Assembly: GCA_020426065.1 (NCBI GenBank) | Contig: JAGQQT010000273.1 | Coordinates: forward strand, 1 to 5,823 | Source of the DNA: Planctomycetaceae bacterium | Lineage (GTDB): Bacteria; Planctomycetota; Planctomycetia; Planctomycetales; Planctomycetaceae | Length of the DNA stretch: 5,823 nucleotides | Direction: 5' to 3' | Part shown: positions 1 to 5,823 of the stretch, in pieces | Position numbering within the stretch: the first letter of the stretch is position 1 | Layout of the letters: each line of letters opens with the position of its first letter | Translations under genes and position numbers: made by a program | Notes under the pieces: model-generated | Databases searched by the model: none | The model's input: only the letters and a program-made list of their open reading frames with translations | What the model was told of the DNA's origin: nothing

Positions 1-746
1 AGGAAGGGATTGAAGGGAGCCGCGACCTGCAGGACTTCCTCACTGGAGAGCGATTCCAGTGGTTTATCCTGTTTTGCCAGGGCATTTTTGATAGCCCAGG
101 TGGATACATCCAGTCCGATTTCACTATCTGTAAATGCCGGAATAAAAACCGGAACCTGATTCCGGTAGGCACTGCGGAGAATCCCCGGACCTTCGTCGCG
201 GCGGTCCAGTTCTTCACCCAGGGCCCGGCACAATCGAGCGGAGGACCAGACTCCCCCTTCCGGCTCATAATCATTGAGTACCTTGCGGACAACGACTTCA
301 ACATTGTTGAGGTTCGATTCCATTTCGAGTGTGTCGTAAATCCGGTTATAACCGAGCTCAAACAGATCCTCATCCGATTTACGGGGATCGTAACGGTAAT
401 GAGTCAGGCCGATGGATTCGGTCAAACCGTGTGCCATCAATGCTCCAGTGGCAACCACACAGTTGACAATCCCGCGGTCGATCAACTCACAGAAAATCTG
501 TCCCTGCTTGGCCACGGTCATGGCCCCGGACAGAGTCATGATGACCCGGCAGTTTTCGTTTTGGGCCATTTCAGCCAGAACGTCGAAGGCTTCACCAAGC
601 TGACGACCGGCAAAAGCGGTTTTGGACATGGCGGTCAGCAGTTCACTGAAATTCTGGGCCCGGCCAACATCGATTGGCTCCAGGGGAACCAGTCCATCAT
701 CTCGACCATCATGCAGCTGGCGATGTGCGGGGGTCTGCTCACTCAT
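1..746 (-). CDS. Deoxyhypusine synthase-like family protein (partial, C-terminus off the left edge)
   Basis: Reading the minus strand from ATG at 746 gives an open frame of 248 codons to the window edge; the family is usually about 340-390 residues, so roughly the last third, including the region of the catalytic lysine, is missing. Visible family blocks are TLSGAMTVAK (71-80), TGALMAHG (100-107) and AYRNQVPVFIPAFTDSEIG (193-211), which match the NAD-binding and spermidine-site framework of deoxyhypusine synthases. In eukaryotes and archaea this enzyme transfers an aminobutyl group from spermidine to eIF5A. Bacteria lack eIF5A, and some bacterial homologues are known to make homospermidine or related polyamines, so the substrate here is undetermined. 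The start overlaps the upstream SDR stop by 8 nt, which suggests translational coupling. An in-frame ATG at 761 (five codons longer) is an alternative; neither has a clear Shine-Dalgarno sequence. Family assignment is firm, function is not. Confidence 0.88.
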   Translation of the reverse strand, partial: MSEQTPAHRQLHDGRDDGLVPLEPIDVGRAQNFSELLTAMSKTAFAGRQLGEAFDVLAEMAQNENCRVIMTLSGAMTVAKQGQIFCELIDRGIVNCVVATGALMAHGLTESIGLTHYRYDPRKSDEDLFELGYNRIYDTLEMESNLNNVEVVVRKVLNDYEPEGGVWSSARLCRALGEELDRRDEGPGILRSAYRNQVPVFIPAFTDSEIGLDVSTWAIKNALAKQDKPLESLSSEEVLQVAAPFNPF

Positions 747-1656
747 TGAAACGACTTTCATAATCGGTAGTGGGAACTTCAGTCTGATCTTCAGATTTGT
801 AGGCAATCTGATCGAGTGTGACAAACTGAAGTGGCTGTTGGGTTGCCTGGCGGGTGTACTCGTGTGTTTTTTTGTGTTCCCAGTGAACGATCCAGTCGAG
901 CAGGCCAGCCAGCCAGGGTTGTTCGTAGTATCCTAAATATGCCAGGAGTGTGACAGGAACCAGACGGGAATTCTTTTCGATGCTGCGGATGGCTTTCCTG
1001 GCCACGACATCGGCTGTGGTGGACAACCAGCGGGGAGGTTCTTTGGTGTCGGCCCCGCTGGGAACCAGCATGTTGTCAAATAATTGCGTGCGTACGAACC
1101 CCGGGCACAGGGCAGTCACGCCGAGTCCGTAGCGGGCGTAATCCATCCGCATCGCGAGCGATAAACCGATTAAACCATATTTCGAGCAATGATATGGGGC
1201 ACAATTCTTGGTTGGGAAATATCCGTACATGCTGGCTATGTTCAGAATCTGGGAACGAGGATTGGCCAGCAGCAGCGGGAGCATGGCGTGGGACAGCCTC
1301 AGAGGGGCCATCAAATTGATCTGCAGTACCTGTTCAACCTGCTCTGCGGTCAATTGATCCATTCGTCCGTAATTGGCCACGCCCGCATTGTTGACCAGGA
1401 TCTCCAGCCCGTCCATTCTCTCCTTCGCAATGGTTGCCAGCTGCTTTCCGGCGGAATCCTCTGTCAGATCACAGATCACGGTTTCGACCAGAATCTTTTC
1501 CCGGCGACATTCCTCAGCGATCTGTTCCAGCAATGTTTCCTGGAGGTCAACCAGCAACAAGTGGGTTCCCTTCCGTGCCAGCTGACGTGCCAGTTCCCGA
1601 CCGATGCCAGAAGCAGCACCGGTGATCAGGGCACGTTTCCCGGTCACATTCCACAT
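739..1656 (-). CDS. Classical short-chain dehydrogenase/reductase (SDR family)
   Basis: An NAD(P)-dependent oxidoreductase with a Rossmann fold; the substrate cannot be deduced. Counting from the ATG at 1656 (305 residues), it shows the TGAASGIG cofactor motif (12-19), an acidic residue after strand 2 (D37 in LVDLQ) that hints at NAD over NADP, D63 of the CDL motif, NNAG (89-92), N114, S142 in NIAS, and the catalytic pair Y155 and K159 in YHCSK, followed by CPGFVRT (184-190). All catalytic residues are present. After the core, about 60 residues follow, including a hydrophobic, Trp/Tyr-rich stretch (about 232-259) that could be a membrane-associating amphipathic segment, then a polar tail. ATG 1656 is chosen over GTG 1662 because an AAGG lies about 10 nt upstream of it. 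It is the first gene of a two-gene unit with the DHS-like gene, whose start lies inside its last codons. A polyamine-linked role is possible by association only. Confidence 0.92.
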   Translation of the reverse strand: MWNVTGKRALITGAASGIGRELARQLARKGTHLLLVDLQETLLEQIAEECRREKILVETVICDLTEDSAGKQLATIAKERMDGLEILVNNAGVANYGRMDQLTAEQVEQVLQINLMAPLRLSHAMLPLLLANPRSQILNIASMYGYFPTKNCAPYHCSKYGLIGLSLAMRMDYARYGLGVTALCPGFVRTQLFDNMLVPSGADTKEPPRWLSTTADVVARKAIRSIEKNSRLVPVTLLAYLGYYEQPWLAGLLDWIVHWEHKKTHEYTRQATQQPLQFVTLDQIAYKSEDQTEVPTTDYESRFNE

Positions 1657-1673
1657 CAACACAGGCCTTGCTG

Positions 1674-1702
1674 CTGGTAAACTGTTTTTGTTGGGTTGTC
1701 AA
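1674..1702 (-). promoter_or_regulatory. Candidate sigma70-type promoter for the SDR/DHS-like unit
   Basis: On the minus strand a perfect TTGACA (1702-1697) is followed after 17 nt by TACCAG (1679-1674), which matches the TATAAT consensus at only three positions. This would start transcription roughly 10-15 nt before the SDR ATG, giving a very short leader. Placement and -35 quality are good and the -10 is weak, so this is a candidate only. Confidence 0.35.
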
Positions 1703-1822
1703 AATCCTGACTCATGAGCTTTGAATTTTCCACCCCACGCAGGATAGACTATCGTATCAAGAATTTCGTATCGGTCATCTTGGAGACCAGCCTCCGGTAC
1801 TATCCACGTCCGAAATTTCCTT

Positions 1823-1836
1823 CCAGGGGAGCCACC
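1823..1836 (+). promoter_or_regulatory. Ribosome binding site that decides the start of the Gfo/Idh/MocA gene
   Basis: AGGGGA lies just upstream of ATG 1837 with a 6-nt spacer (gccacc). It supports the 428-residue Tat-signal form over the longer frame beginning at 1714. Confidence 0.65.
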
Positions 1837-3123
1837 ATGCCCAACTCAGCTGAAGCTTCACGTCGACAGTTTATGCAAACCGCTGCGATTACCAGTCTGG
1901 CAGGACTGGCCGTGCAGTCCTCCCTGTCATCAAAGGTCTATGCAGCAGAAGATAATGTCCTGAAAGTGGGTCTGGTCGGCTGCGGGGGCCGCGGGACCGG
2001 AGCCGCACGCGATACCCTTTCAGCAGATCCGCACTGCAAGATTGTTTCCGTCGGAGATATTTTTCCAGACGTTGCCGAAGCCACTGTACCACGGCTGAAA
2101 GCAACTGAATACGCTGACCGCGTTGATGTTACGCCGGATCGCATCTTCAGCGGATTTGATGCCTATCAGAAAGTGATCGATTCCGGAGTTGATATTGTGC
2201 TGCTGGCGACCCCTCCCGGGTTCCGCCCCATGCAGCTCGAAGCAGCAATCAAAGCTGGCAAACACGTCTTTTGTGAAAAGCCGGTCGCAGTCGATCCGGT
2301 TGGTTGCCGCCGCGTTTACGAAGCGGGTCAGTCCGCCAAAGATCAGGGGCTGACACTCGTTTCCGGTTTGTGCTGGCGATACGAAGACGGCATGAAAGAA
2401 ATCATCGGTCGGATTCATGACGGTGCTCTGGGAGAACTCAAGGCTCTTTACAGCACCCGATACAACGCCGGTGTCGACAAGCGTCAGAACCGGACTGAAG
2501 GAATGTCCGATATCGAGTACCAGATTCGCAACTGGTACTACTACACCTGGCTGTCCGCAGACTTCTTCGCCGAACAGTTCGTGCATGAACTGGATAAAAT
2601 GGCTTGGGTCATGCAGGATCAGTATCCGGATCGCGTTCTGTCCACCGGTGGTCGAGAAACCCGGACCGGAGATATCAACGGCAACGTGTTTGACCACATC
2701 GCCGCCACCTTCTACTACCCGAACGGTTTGCGTTACAGCGCCGCCTCCCGTCAGCAGCTCAGTTGCTCCAACGAGTTCCAGGACTGGGTTGTCGGAACCG
2801 AAGGAACCGCCGATCTGATGGCTTACTCCATCACCGGCAAAAACGAATGGAAGAAGCGGAAGAACGTCAACCAGATGTACCACAACGAGCATGTGGCCAT
2901 GTACCAGTCGATCCGCAACCAGCAGGCTCTCAACAACACCGAATACATGGTGAAGAGCTCTCTGATGGGCATCATGGCCCGAATGTCGGCTTACACCGGG
3001 AAGGAAGTCACCTGGGAACAGGCCTGGAATTCCAAGCTGGACCTGAGTCCTTCCGGTTACACGTTTGACTCAAACCCGCCCAGCCACCAGGTTTCCGTAC
3101 CAGGGGTTACTCCGCTCGTTTGA
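1837..3123 (+). CDS. Gfo/Idh/MocA family oxidoreductase with Tat signal peptide
   Basis: A 428-residue NAD(P)-dependent sugar or polyol oxidoreductase-type protein, predicted to be exported in folded form. The N-terminus carries a twin-arginine motif SRRQFM (8-13), a modestly hydrophobic stretch (16-29) and a plausible cleavage site after VYA (34-36). The Rossmann domain follows, with GLVGCGGRGTG (45-55), then CEKP (146-149), whose lysine is the conserved catalytic/cofactor residue of the family. The C-terminal alpha/beta domain includes FVHELDKM (248-255), with H250 a likely active-site histidine. The start at 1837 is preferred because AGGGGA sits 6 nt upstream and the Tat motif falls at the usual distance; the frame is open back to an ATG at 1714, but that 41-residue extension would bury the signal. 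The gene stands alone: divergent promoter region upstream, strong terminator downstream. Planctomycetes encode many such exported paralogues, usually linked to carbohydrate breakdown; the substrate is unknown. Confidence 0.93.
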   Translation: MPNSAEASRRQFMQTAAITSLAGLAVQSSLSSKVYAAEDNVLKVGLVGCGGRGTGAARDTLSADPHCKIVSVGDIFPDVAEATVPRLKATEYADRVDVTPDRIFSGFDAYQKVIDSGVDIVLLATPPGFRPMQLEAAIKAGKHVFCEKPVAVDPVGCRRVYEAGQSAKDQGLTLVSGLCWRYEDGMKEIIGRIHDGALGELKALYSTRYNAGVDKRQNRTEGMSDIEYQIRNWYYYTWLSADFFAEQFVHELDKMAWVMQDQYPDRVLSTGGRETRTGDINGNVFDHIAATFYYPNGLRYSAASRQQLSCSNEFQDWVVGTEGTADLMAYSITGKNEWKKRKNVNQMYHNEHVAMYQSIRNQQALNNTEYMVKSSLMGIMARMSAYTGKEVTWEQAWNSKLDLSPSGYTFDSNPPSHQVSVPGVTPLV

Positions 3124-3140
3124 GTTGAGCTTTGAAACAG

Positions 3141-3180
3141 ACTCCTGCAGAGCTGGATCTCCGGTCTGCAGGAGTTTTTT
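3141..3180 (+). terminator. Rho-independent terminator of the Gfo/Idh/MocA gene
   Basis: An 11-bp perfect stem (actcctgcaga at 3141-3151 with its complement at 3165-3175) closes a 13-nt loop and is followed directly by a run of six T (3175-3180). It begins 17 nt after the TGA stop at 3121-3123, an ideal position. Confidence 0.9.
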
Positions 3181-3285
3181 ATGTGATCATTCCAGAAATC
3201 GAAGCATGACAGAAGCAGCAGCAGTAGGACCAATTCTCAGCCACGAAACCGTCATGAAGTGTTTTGTCCATTAAACATTGTCCGT

Positions 3286-3316
<31 letters not shown>

Positions 3317-3366
3317 AATTGCCTTCATTCCAACAGGATATTCATAAGTAAATCGTGCACTATTTC

Positions 3367-3403
3367 ACCCTCCCTCCGGGAGGGTCGGCGAAGCCGGGGA
3401 GGG
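3367..3403. repeat. GC-rich compound palindrome (dispersed repeat type)
   Basis: A C-rich left arm (ccctccctcc) meets gggaggg, then a small hairpin cggc-gaa-gccg (3386-3396), then ggggaggg. The arms allow several alternative foldings: the left arm can pair with either G-rich segment. The sequence resembles a class of intergenic repeats often met in planctomycete and other genomes; the repeat unit may extend rightward to about 3440. No coding role. Confidence 0.6.
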
Positions 3404-3563
3404 AAAGCACGGCACGGCTGGTCTCTACCGACCGCCGTAACCAAATCCAAACGCGATGAAAGTTTGTGCAAGCAACAGCAGATTGATGCGTGAGCAGAAC
3501 AGACTGTAATGGATGCCATGTGGCAAAGAGGGTTGAATACACTTTTATCAATCATACGCACAA

Positions 3564-3602
3564 TCCCCTCACCCTATTCCTCTCCCCGGAGGGGAGAGGG
3601 GA
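3564..3602. repeat. GC-rich palindrome, CTCTCCCC-GGA-GGGGAGAG type
   Basis: A perfect 9-bp stem, cctctcccc (3579-3587) and ggggagagg (3591-3599), with a gga loop, is preceded by a further C-rich arm cccctcaccct (3565-3575) that can compete for the G-rich strand. This type of palindrome is a familiar dispersed intergenic element in many bacteria. It lies 35 nt before the ATG of the small gene and would translate to an artificial NPLTLFLSPEGRGD segment if that frame were started upstream. Confidence 0.7.
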
Positions 3603-3636
3603 CAAAGCAGTAGAGCAGAAGGCGAGTGTCGGCAGG

Positions 3637-4008
3637 ATGAAAGGACCGGGATTACGATCGAAGCTGGATGTCCGTCGCATCTGGAAATGCCCCCGCACCG
3701 GGCGGATTCTGAAAACTCCCGGTTCCATTACCCAGCTCGTTTCTCCATTTTCCCAGGAGCCCTGCTGGATGCAGTATGTCGAGACTCAGCGAGTCAGTCG
3801 GCATCAGGCAACATTCGAGGAAATGCGTTCGCACATGACTGTCGAATGCTCCGACCTCCAAGATGAAGTTTCTGCTCCACCCGAAATAGATAATTCGGAA
3901 GTGAAGAGTCCATCAGCTGAGGCAGTAGCAGCTTCTGAACCTGTTGAACCAGCTTTGCAGGAAAATATTGCTGAGGAAGAATCGCCCGAACAGCAGGGCG
4001 ACGCCTGA
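3637..4008 (+). CDS. Small uncharacterised protein: basic CP-x-TG-R head, acidic tail
   Basis: A 123-residue protein of unknown function. Residues 1-26 are strongly basic (nine K/R, one D) and contain KLDVRRIWKCPRTGR; a WMQYVE motif follows at 44-49. Residues 70-123 are acidic and low-complexity (16 D/E, one K, many A/S/P), so the tail is probably disordered. From memory, related planctomycete proteins carry a CPxCGR...CxC zinc ribbon in this place; here only C18 of that pattern is kept and C43 lies near WMQ, so metal binding is doubtful. No signal peptide or membrane segment is seen. The frame is open back to ATG 3490, but that part reads through a palindromic repeat, so ATG 3637 is chosen; its Shine-Dalgarno is poor (a GCAGG directly abuts the ATG). 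The quinone oxidoreductase gene follows after 57 nt and may be cotranscribed. Confidence 0.68.
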   Translation: MKGPGLRSKLDVRRIWKCPRTGRILKTPGSITQLVSPFSQEPCWMQYVETQRVSRHQATFEEMRSHMTVECSDLQDEVSAPPEIDNSEVKSPSAEAVAASEPVEPALQENIAEEESPEQQGDA

Positions 4009-4065
4009 ACTGCTCTCTCAGCGTTCTTGTGCACATCGCAACCATCTGTTCCCCGTGAGGATCCC

Positions 4066-5073
4066 ATGCAGGCTGCCTTTATCCAAAAACCTGGTCCTGC
4101 CGAGTCACTTCAGTATGGTTCGCTGGCAGTTCCCGCCATTGGACCACAGGACCTGCTGGTACGTGTCGGTTGTTCTGCAATCAATCCGATCGATACCTAC
4201 ATCCGCTCAGGGATGATCGCCATGGGTTTGCCCTCGCCATATATTCCGGGCTGCGATTTTGCCGGAACGGTGCTGGCCTGTGGTGCTGAAGTCACCCGCT
4301 TTCAACCTGGAGATCGCGTCTGGGGAAGCAATCAGGGATTGTTCGGCCATCAGGGAACGCTCGCTGAGCAGATTGCGGTCCCCGAAGCGTGGGCTTATCC
4401 CACTCCGGATTCAGTTACCGACGAGCAGGCCGCAGCGGGAGCGCTGGTCAGTCTCACCGCTGCACAAGGTCTGTTTCTGCACAGCCAAATCCGATCCGGC
4501 GAAACCTTGTTCGTCAACGGCGGCAGTGGAGGAGTGGGAGCTATCGTGGTGCAGATGGCCAAAGCTTGTGGAGCCCGCGTCCTGACGACCGCTGGCTCTG
4601 CCGAAAAGCAGGACTATTGCCGCTCCATTGGAGCGGACGTTGTATTCGATCATCGGGCGGCGGATCTGGATCAGCAGATCCAGTCCGAACTGGAGCAGAA
4701 TGGCAAGATCGATTTCTGGTGGGAAACCCTGCGGACTCCCAACATTGCCCGCACCATCCCCTGGATGAACAAACGGGGGCGAATCATCGTGATGGCCGGA
4801 CGGGAAGCACAACTTCAATTTCCGCTCGGTCCATTCTATGTGAATGACCTCAAGCTAATCGGGTTTGCCATGTTCAATGCCTCCGCAGAGGAGCAGCAGC
4901 AACTCGCTCTGCGAATCAATCAGATGCTGGAGAACGGTTCCCTGAAAATCCCCATTGGCAAGCGGATCCCGCTCTCCGAGGCGGCCACTGCCCATCAATT
5001 GCAGGAGGGCAAGACCCTGCGTGGCGAAGCGGAATTCTTTGGGAAAATCGTGGTCATCCCGGAACTCACTTGA
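4066..5073 (+). CDS. Quinone oxidoreductase-type MDR protein (zinc-independent, NADPH-dependent)
   Basis: A 335-residue cytosolic medium-chain dehydrogenase/reductase of the NADPH:quinone oxidoreductase (QOR/COG0604) group. The N-terminal GroES-like domain contains AINPIDTYIRSG (38-49) and PGCDFAGTV (61-69), typical of QOR, and lacks the cysteine and histidine ligands of zinc alcohol dehydrogenases. The Rossmann domain begins near 145, with NGGSGGVGAIVVQMAK (151-166) as the dinucleotide-binding loop, SIGAD (187-191), and GRIIVMAGR (238-246). FFGKIVV (324-330) closes the protein as in other family members. Family enzymes reduce quinones or other activated carbonyls and alkenes with NADPH; the actual substrate is unknown. 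ATG 4066 is chosen over ATG 4027 because a GAGG lies 5 nt upstream and homologous proteins start at MxAA. It could share a transcript with the small gene 57 nt upstream and converges on the peroxiredoxin gene. Confidence 0.92.
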   Translation: MQAAFIQKPGPAESLQYGSLAVPAIGPQDLLVRVGCSAINPIDTYIRSGMIAMGLPSPYIPGCDFAGTVLACGAEVTRFQPGDRVWGSNQGLFGHQGTLAEQIAVPEAWAYPTPDSVTDEQAAAGALVSLTAAQGLFLHSQIRSGETLFVNGGSGGVGAIVVQMAKACGARVLTTAGSAEKQDYCRSIGADVVFDHRAADLDQQIQSELEQNGKIDFWWETLRTPNIARTIPWMNKRGRIIVMAGREAQLQFPLGPFYVNDLKLIGFAMFNASAEEQQQLALRINQMLENGSLKIPIGKRIPLSEAATAHQLQEGKTLRGEAEFFGKIVVIPELT

Positions 5074-5162
5074 ACACGACTATCCACTGGAGTTGATCTC
5101 CAAACACTCCTCTTCCCTGTAAGAAACGCAAGCTTAGAACAATCTTGCATAGCTGGAAAGAT

Positions 5163-5186
5163 GGGTGGCACTGGCTCTGCCAGTGC
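5163..5186 (+). repeat. REP-like palindrome, copy B (left half of an inverted pair)
   Basis: The leader gggtg is followed by a perfect 8-bp stem gcactggc (5168-5175) and gccagtgc (5179-5186) with a tct loop. Lying 90 nt beyond the quinone oxidoreductase stop, it could also help end transcription, but no T-run follows. Confidence 0.65.
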
Positions 5187-5205
5187 ATCTCATTCCCATT
5201 CATTT

Positions 5206-5228
5206 CACTGGCAAGGCCAGTGGCACAC
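5206..5228 (-). repeat. REP-like palindrome, copy C (right half of an inverted pair)
   Basis: A 7-bp stem cactggc (5206-5212) and gccagtg (5216-5222) with an aag loop is followed by gcacac. Read on the minus strand it begins gtgtgccactgg, matching copy A's gggtgccactg leader. Together with copy B it forms a head-to-head pair; the whole 5169-5222 segment can also fold as one long hairpin. Confidence 0.65.
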
Positions 5229-5251
5229 AAGTTCCATAAACCATTGTCAAA

Positions 5252-5734
5252 CTACTTCAGCTCCGCCAGCTTGGCAGCGACTTCTTCCACGTGGCCATCG
5301 ACTTGGACTTTCGGCCAGATTGCAGCAAGCTTGCCCTGCTTATCGATCAGGAATGTGGCCCGCTGAATCCCCATGCTCTTTTTGCCATACATGTTCTTTT
5401 CGACCCACACGCCGTATTTTTCTGCAACGGCATGATCTTCATCGGAAAGGAGCGGGAACGGCAGATCGAATTTCTTCGTGAATTTCTCGTGTGAGGCAAC
5501 CGTGTCGCAGCTGATTCCCAGAATCACCGCATCCAGTTTTTCAAAAGCGGGAAGCTGATCCCGAAACCCGCAGGCTTCCTTGGTGCATCCGGGAGTATCA
5601 TCGCGCGGATAGAAATACAGGACCACATTGCTCTCACCTTTGAACTGGCTCAGTCGAATCTTGCCAGCAGGGTAAGCCGGCAGATTGAAGGCCGGAGCGG
5701 CTTTCCCGACAGATAATGGTTTCACTTCAGCCAT
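5252..5734 (-). CDS. bcp: Thioredoxin-dependent peroxiredoxin, BCP/PrxQ type
   Basis: A 160-residue cytosolic thiol peroxidase that reduces hydrogen peroxide and organic hydroperoxides, normally recycled by thioredoxin. The active site is PRDDTPGC (43-50), with the peroxidatic C50, T47 and the upstream proline of the PxxxTxxC motif; C55 in CTKEAC has the C-x4-C spacing of the resolving cysteine in the alpha-type PrxQ subgroup. R125 (in GIQRATFLID) matches the conserved active-site arginine. A third cysteine, C76 (GISCD), sits where many BCPs have one. Length matches the family (about 150-160). ATG 5734 is preferred because AAGGA lies 9 nt upstream; ATG 5758 would add MSEQGSPI with no such signal. 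The gene is monocistronic within view, convergent with the quinone oxidoreductase gene and separated from it by REP-like hairpins. Confidence 0.95.
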   Translation of the reverse strand: MAEVKPLSVGKAAPAFNLPAYPAGKIRLSQFKGESNVVLYFYPRDDTPGCTKEACGFRDQLPAFEKLDAVILGISCDTVASHEKFTKKFDLPFPLLSDEDHAVAEKYGVWVEKNMYGKKSMGIQRATFLIDKQGKLAAIWPKVQVDGHVEEVAAKLAELK

Positions 5735-5823
5735 GATTGGTGATCCTTGTTCCGACATTCACATTAGATTGACCAGGCCCTGACTACTGACAGAGCACGT
5801 AGATGCATATTGGCAGACTCATG
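5735..5823. other. Upstream region of the peroxiredoxin gene
   Basis: The leader contains the AAGGA ribosome binding site (minus strand, about 5744-5748). No convincing -35/-10 pair for the minus strand was found. The window ends in an ATG (5821-5823) on the plus strand, which could begin a divergent gene but cannot be judged. Confidence 0.35.

Noticed and set aside
399..936. Overlapping plus-strand open frames across the left end
   Set aside because: They are antisense to the DHS-like and SDR genes, whose minus-strand translations match known families along their full visible length.
1189..1680. 163-codon open frame on the plus strand across the SDR gene
   Set aside because: Antisense to an SDR with all catalytic residues intact; Gln/His-rich translation without motifs.
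2020..2892. 290-codon open frame on the minus strand inside the Gfo/Idh/MocA gene
   Set aside because: It lies wholly antisense to a gene with clear family motifs, and its translation shows no recognisable domain; it is a by-product of codon bias.
5088..5102. Small inverted repeat tggag/ctcca after the quinone oxidoreductase gene
   Set aside because: Only 5 bp with a 5-nt loop and no T-run; too weak for a terminator.
5821..5823. ATG at the right edge as the start of a divergent gene
   Set aside because: Only the start codon is visible and no ribosome binding site is evident, so it cannot be supported.

Overview
The window looks like chromosomal DNA of a planctomycete, most likely a Gimesia/Rubinisphaera-like member of the Planctomycetaceae. 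This is inferred from the Tat-exported Gfo/Idh/MocA oxidoreductase (a family strongly expanded in that phylum), a small basic/acidic protein of a type I associate with planctomycetes, moderate GC content, and palindromic intergenic repeats of the kind common in these genomes. No similarity search was run.

Layout. Positions 1-746 (minus strand) hold the N-terminal two thirds of a deoxyhypusine synthase-like protein that runs off the left edge. Its start overlaps the end of a classical short-chain dehydrogenase (739-1656, minus), so the two form a tight two-gene unit. A 180-bp divergent region follows, with a TTGACA-type minus-strand promoter candidate. Next is a Tat-signal Gfo/Idh/MocA oxidoreductase (1837-3123, plus), closed by a strong intrinsic terminator (3141-3180). 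Positions 3181-3636 hold no convincing gene but carry three palindromic repeat elements. Then come a small uncharacterised protein (3637-4008, plus) and, 57 bp later, a zinc-independent quinone oxidoreductase-type MDR enzyme (4066-5073, plus). A convergent gap (5074-5251) holds an inverted pair of REP-like hairpins. The last gene is a BCP/PrxQ-type peroxiredoxin (5252-5734, minus), with its upstream region at the right edge.

Functional picture. These are ordinary housekeeping and accessory metabolic genes, not an obvious multi-gene system. The only gene pair with strong evidence of coupling is the SDR/DHS-like pair. The quinone oxidoreductase and the peroxiredoxin both fit redox stress management, but they are convergent and separately transcribed. 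I see no phage, transposase, CRISPR, tRNA or rRNA. The most distinctive content is the intergenic palindromic repeats: one REP-like family appears three times (once alone, twice as an inverted pair), and two further GC-rich palindromes lie close together in front of the small protein gene.
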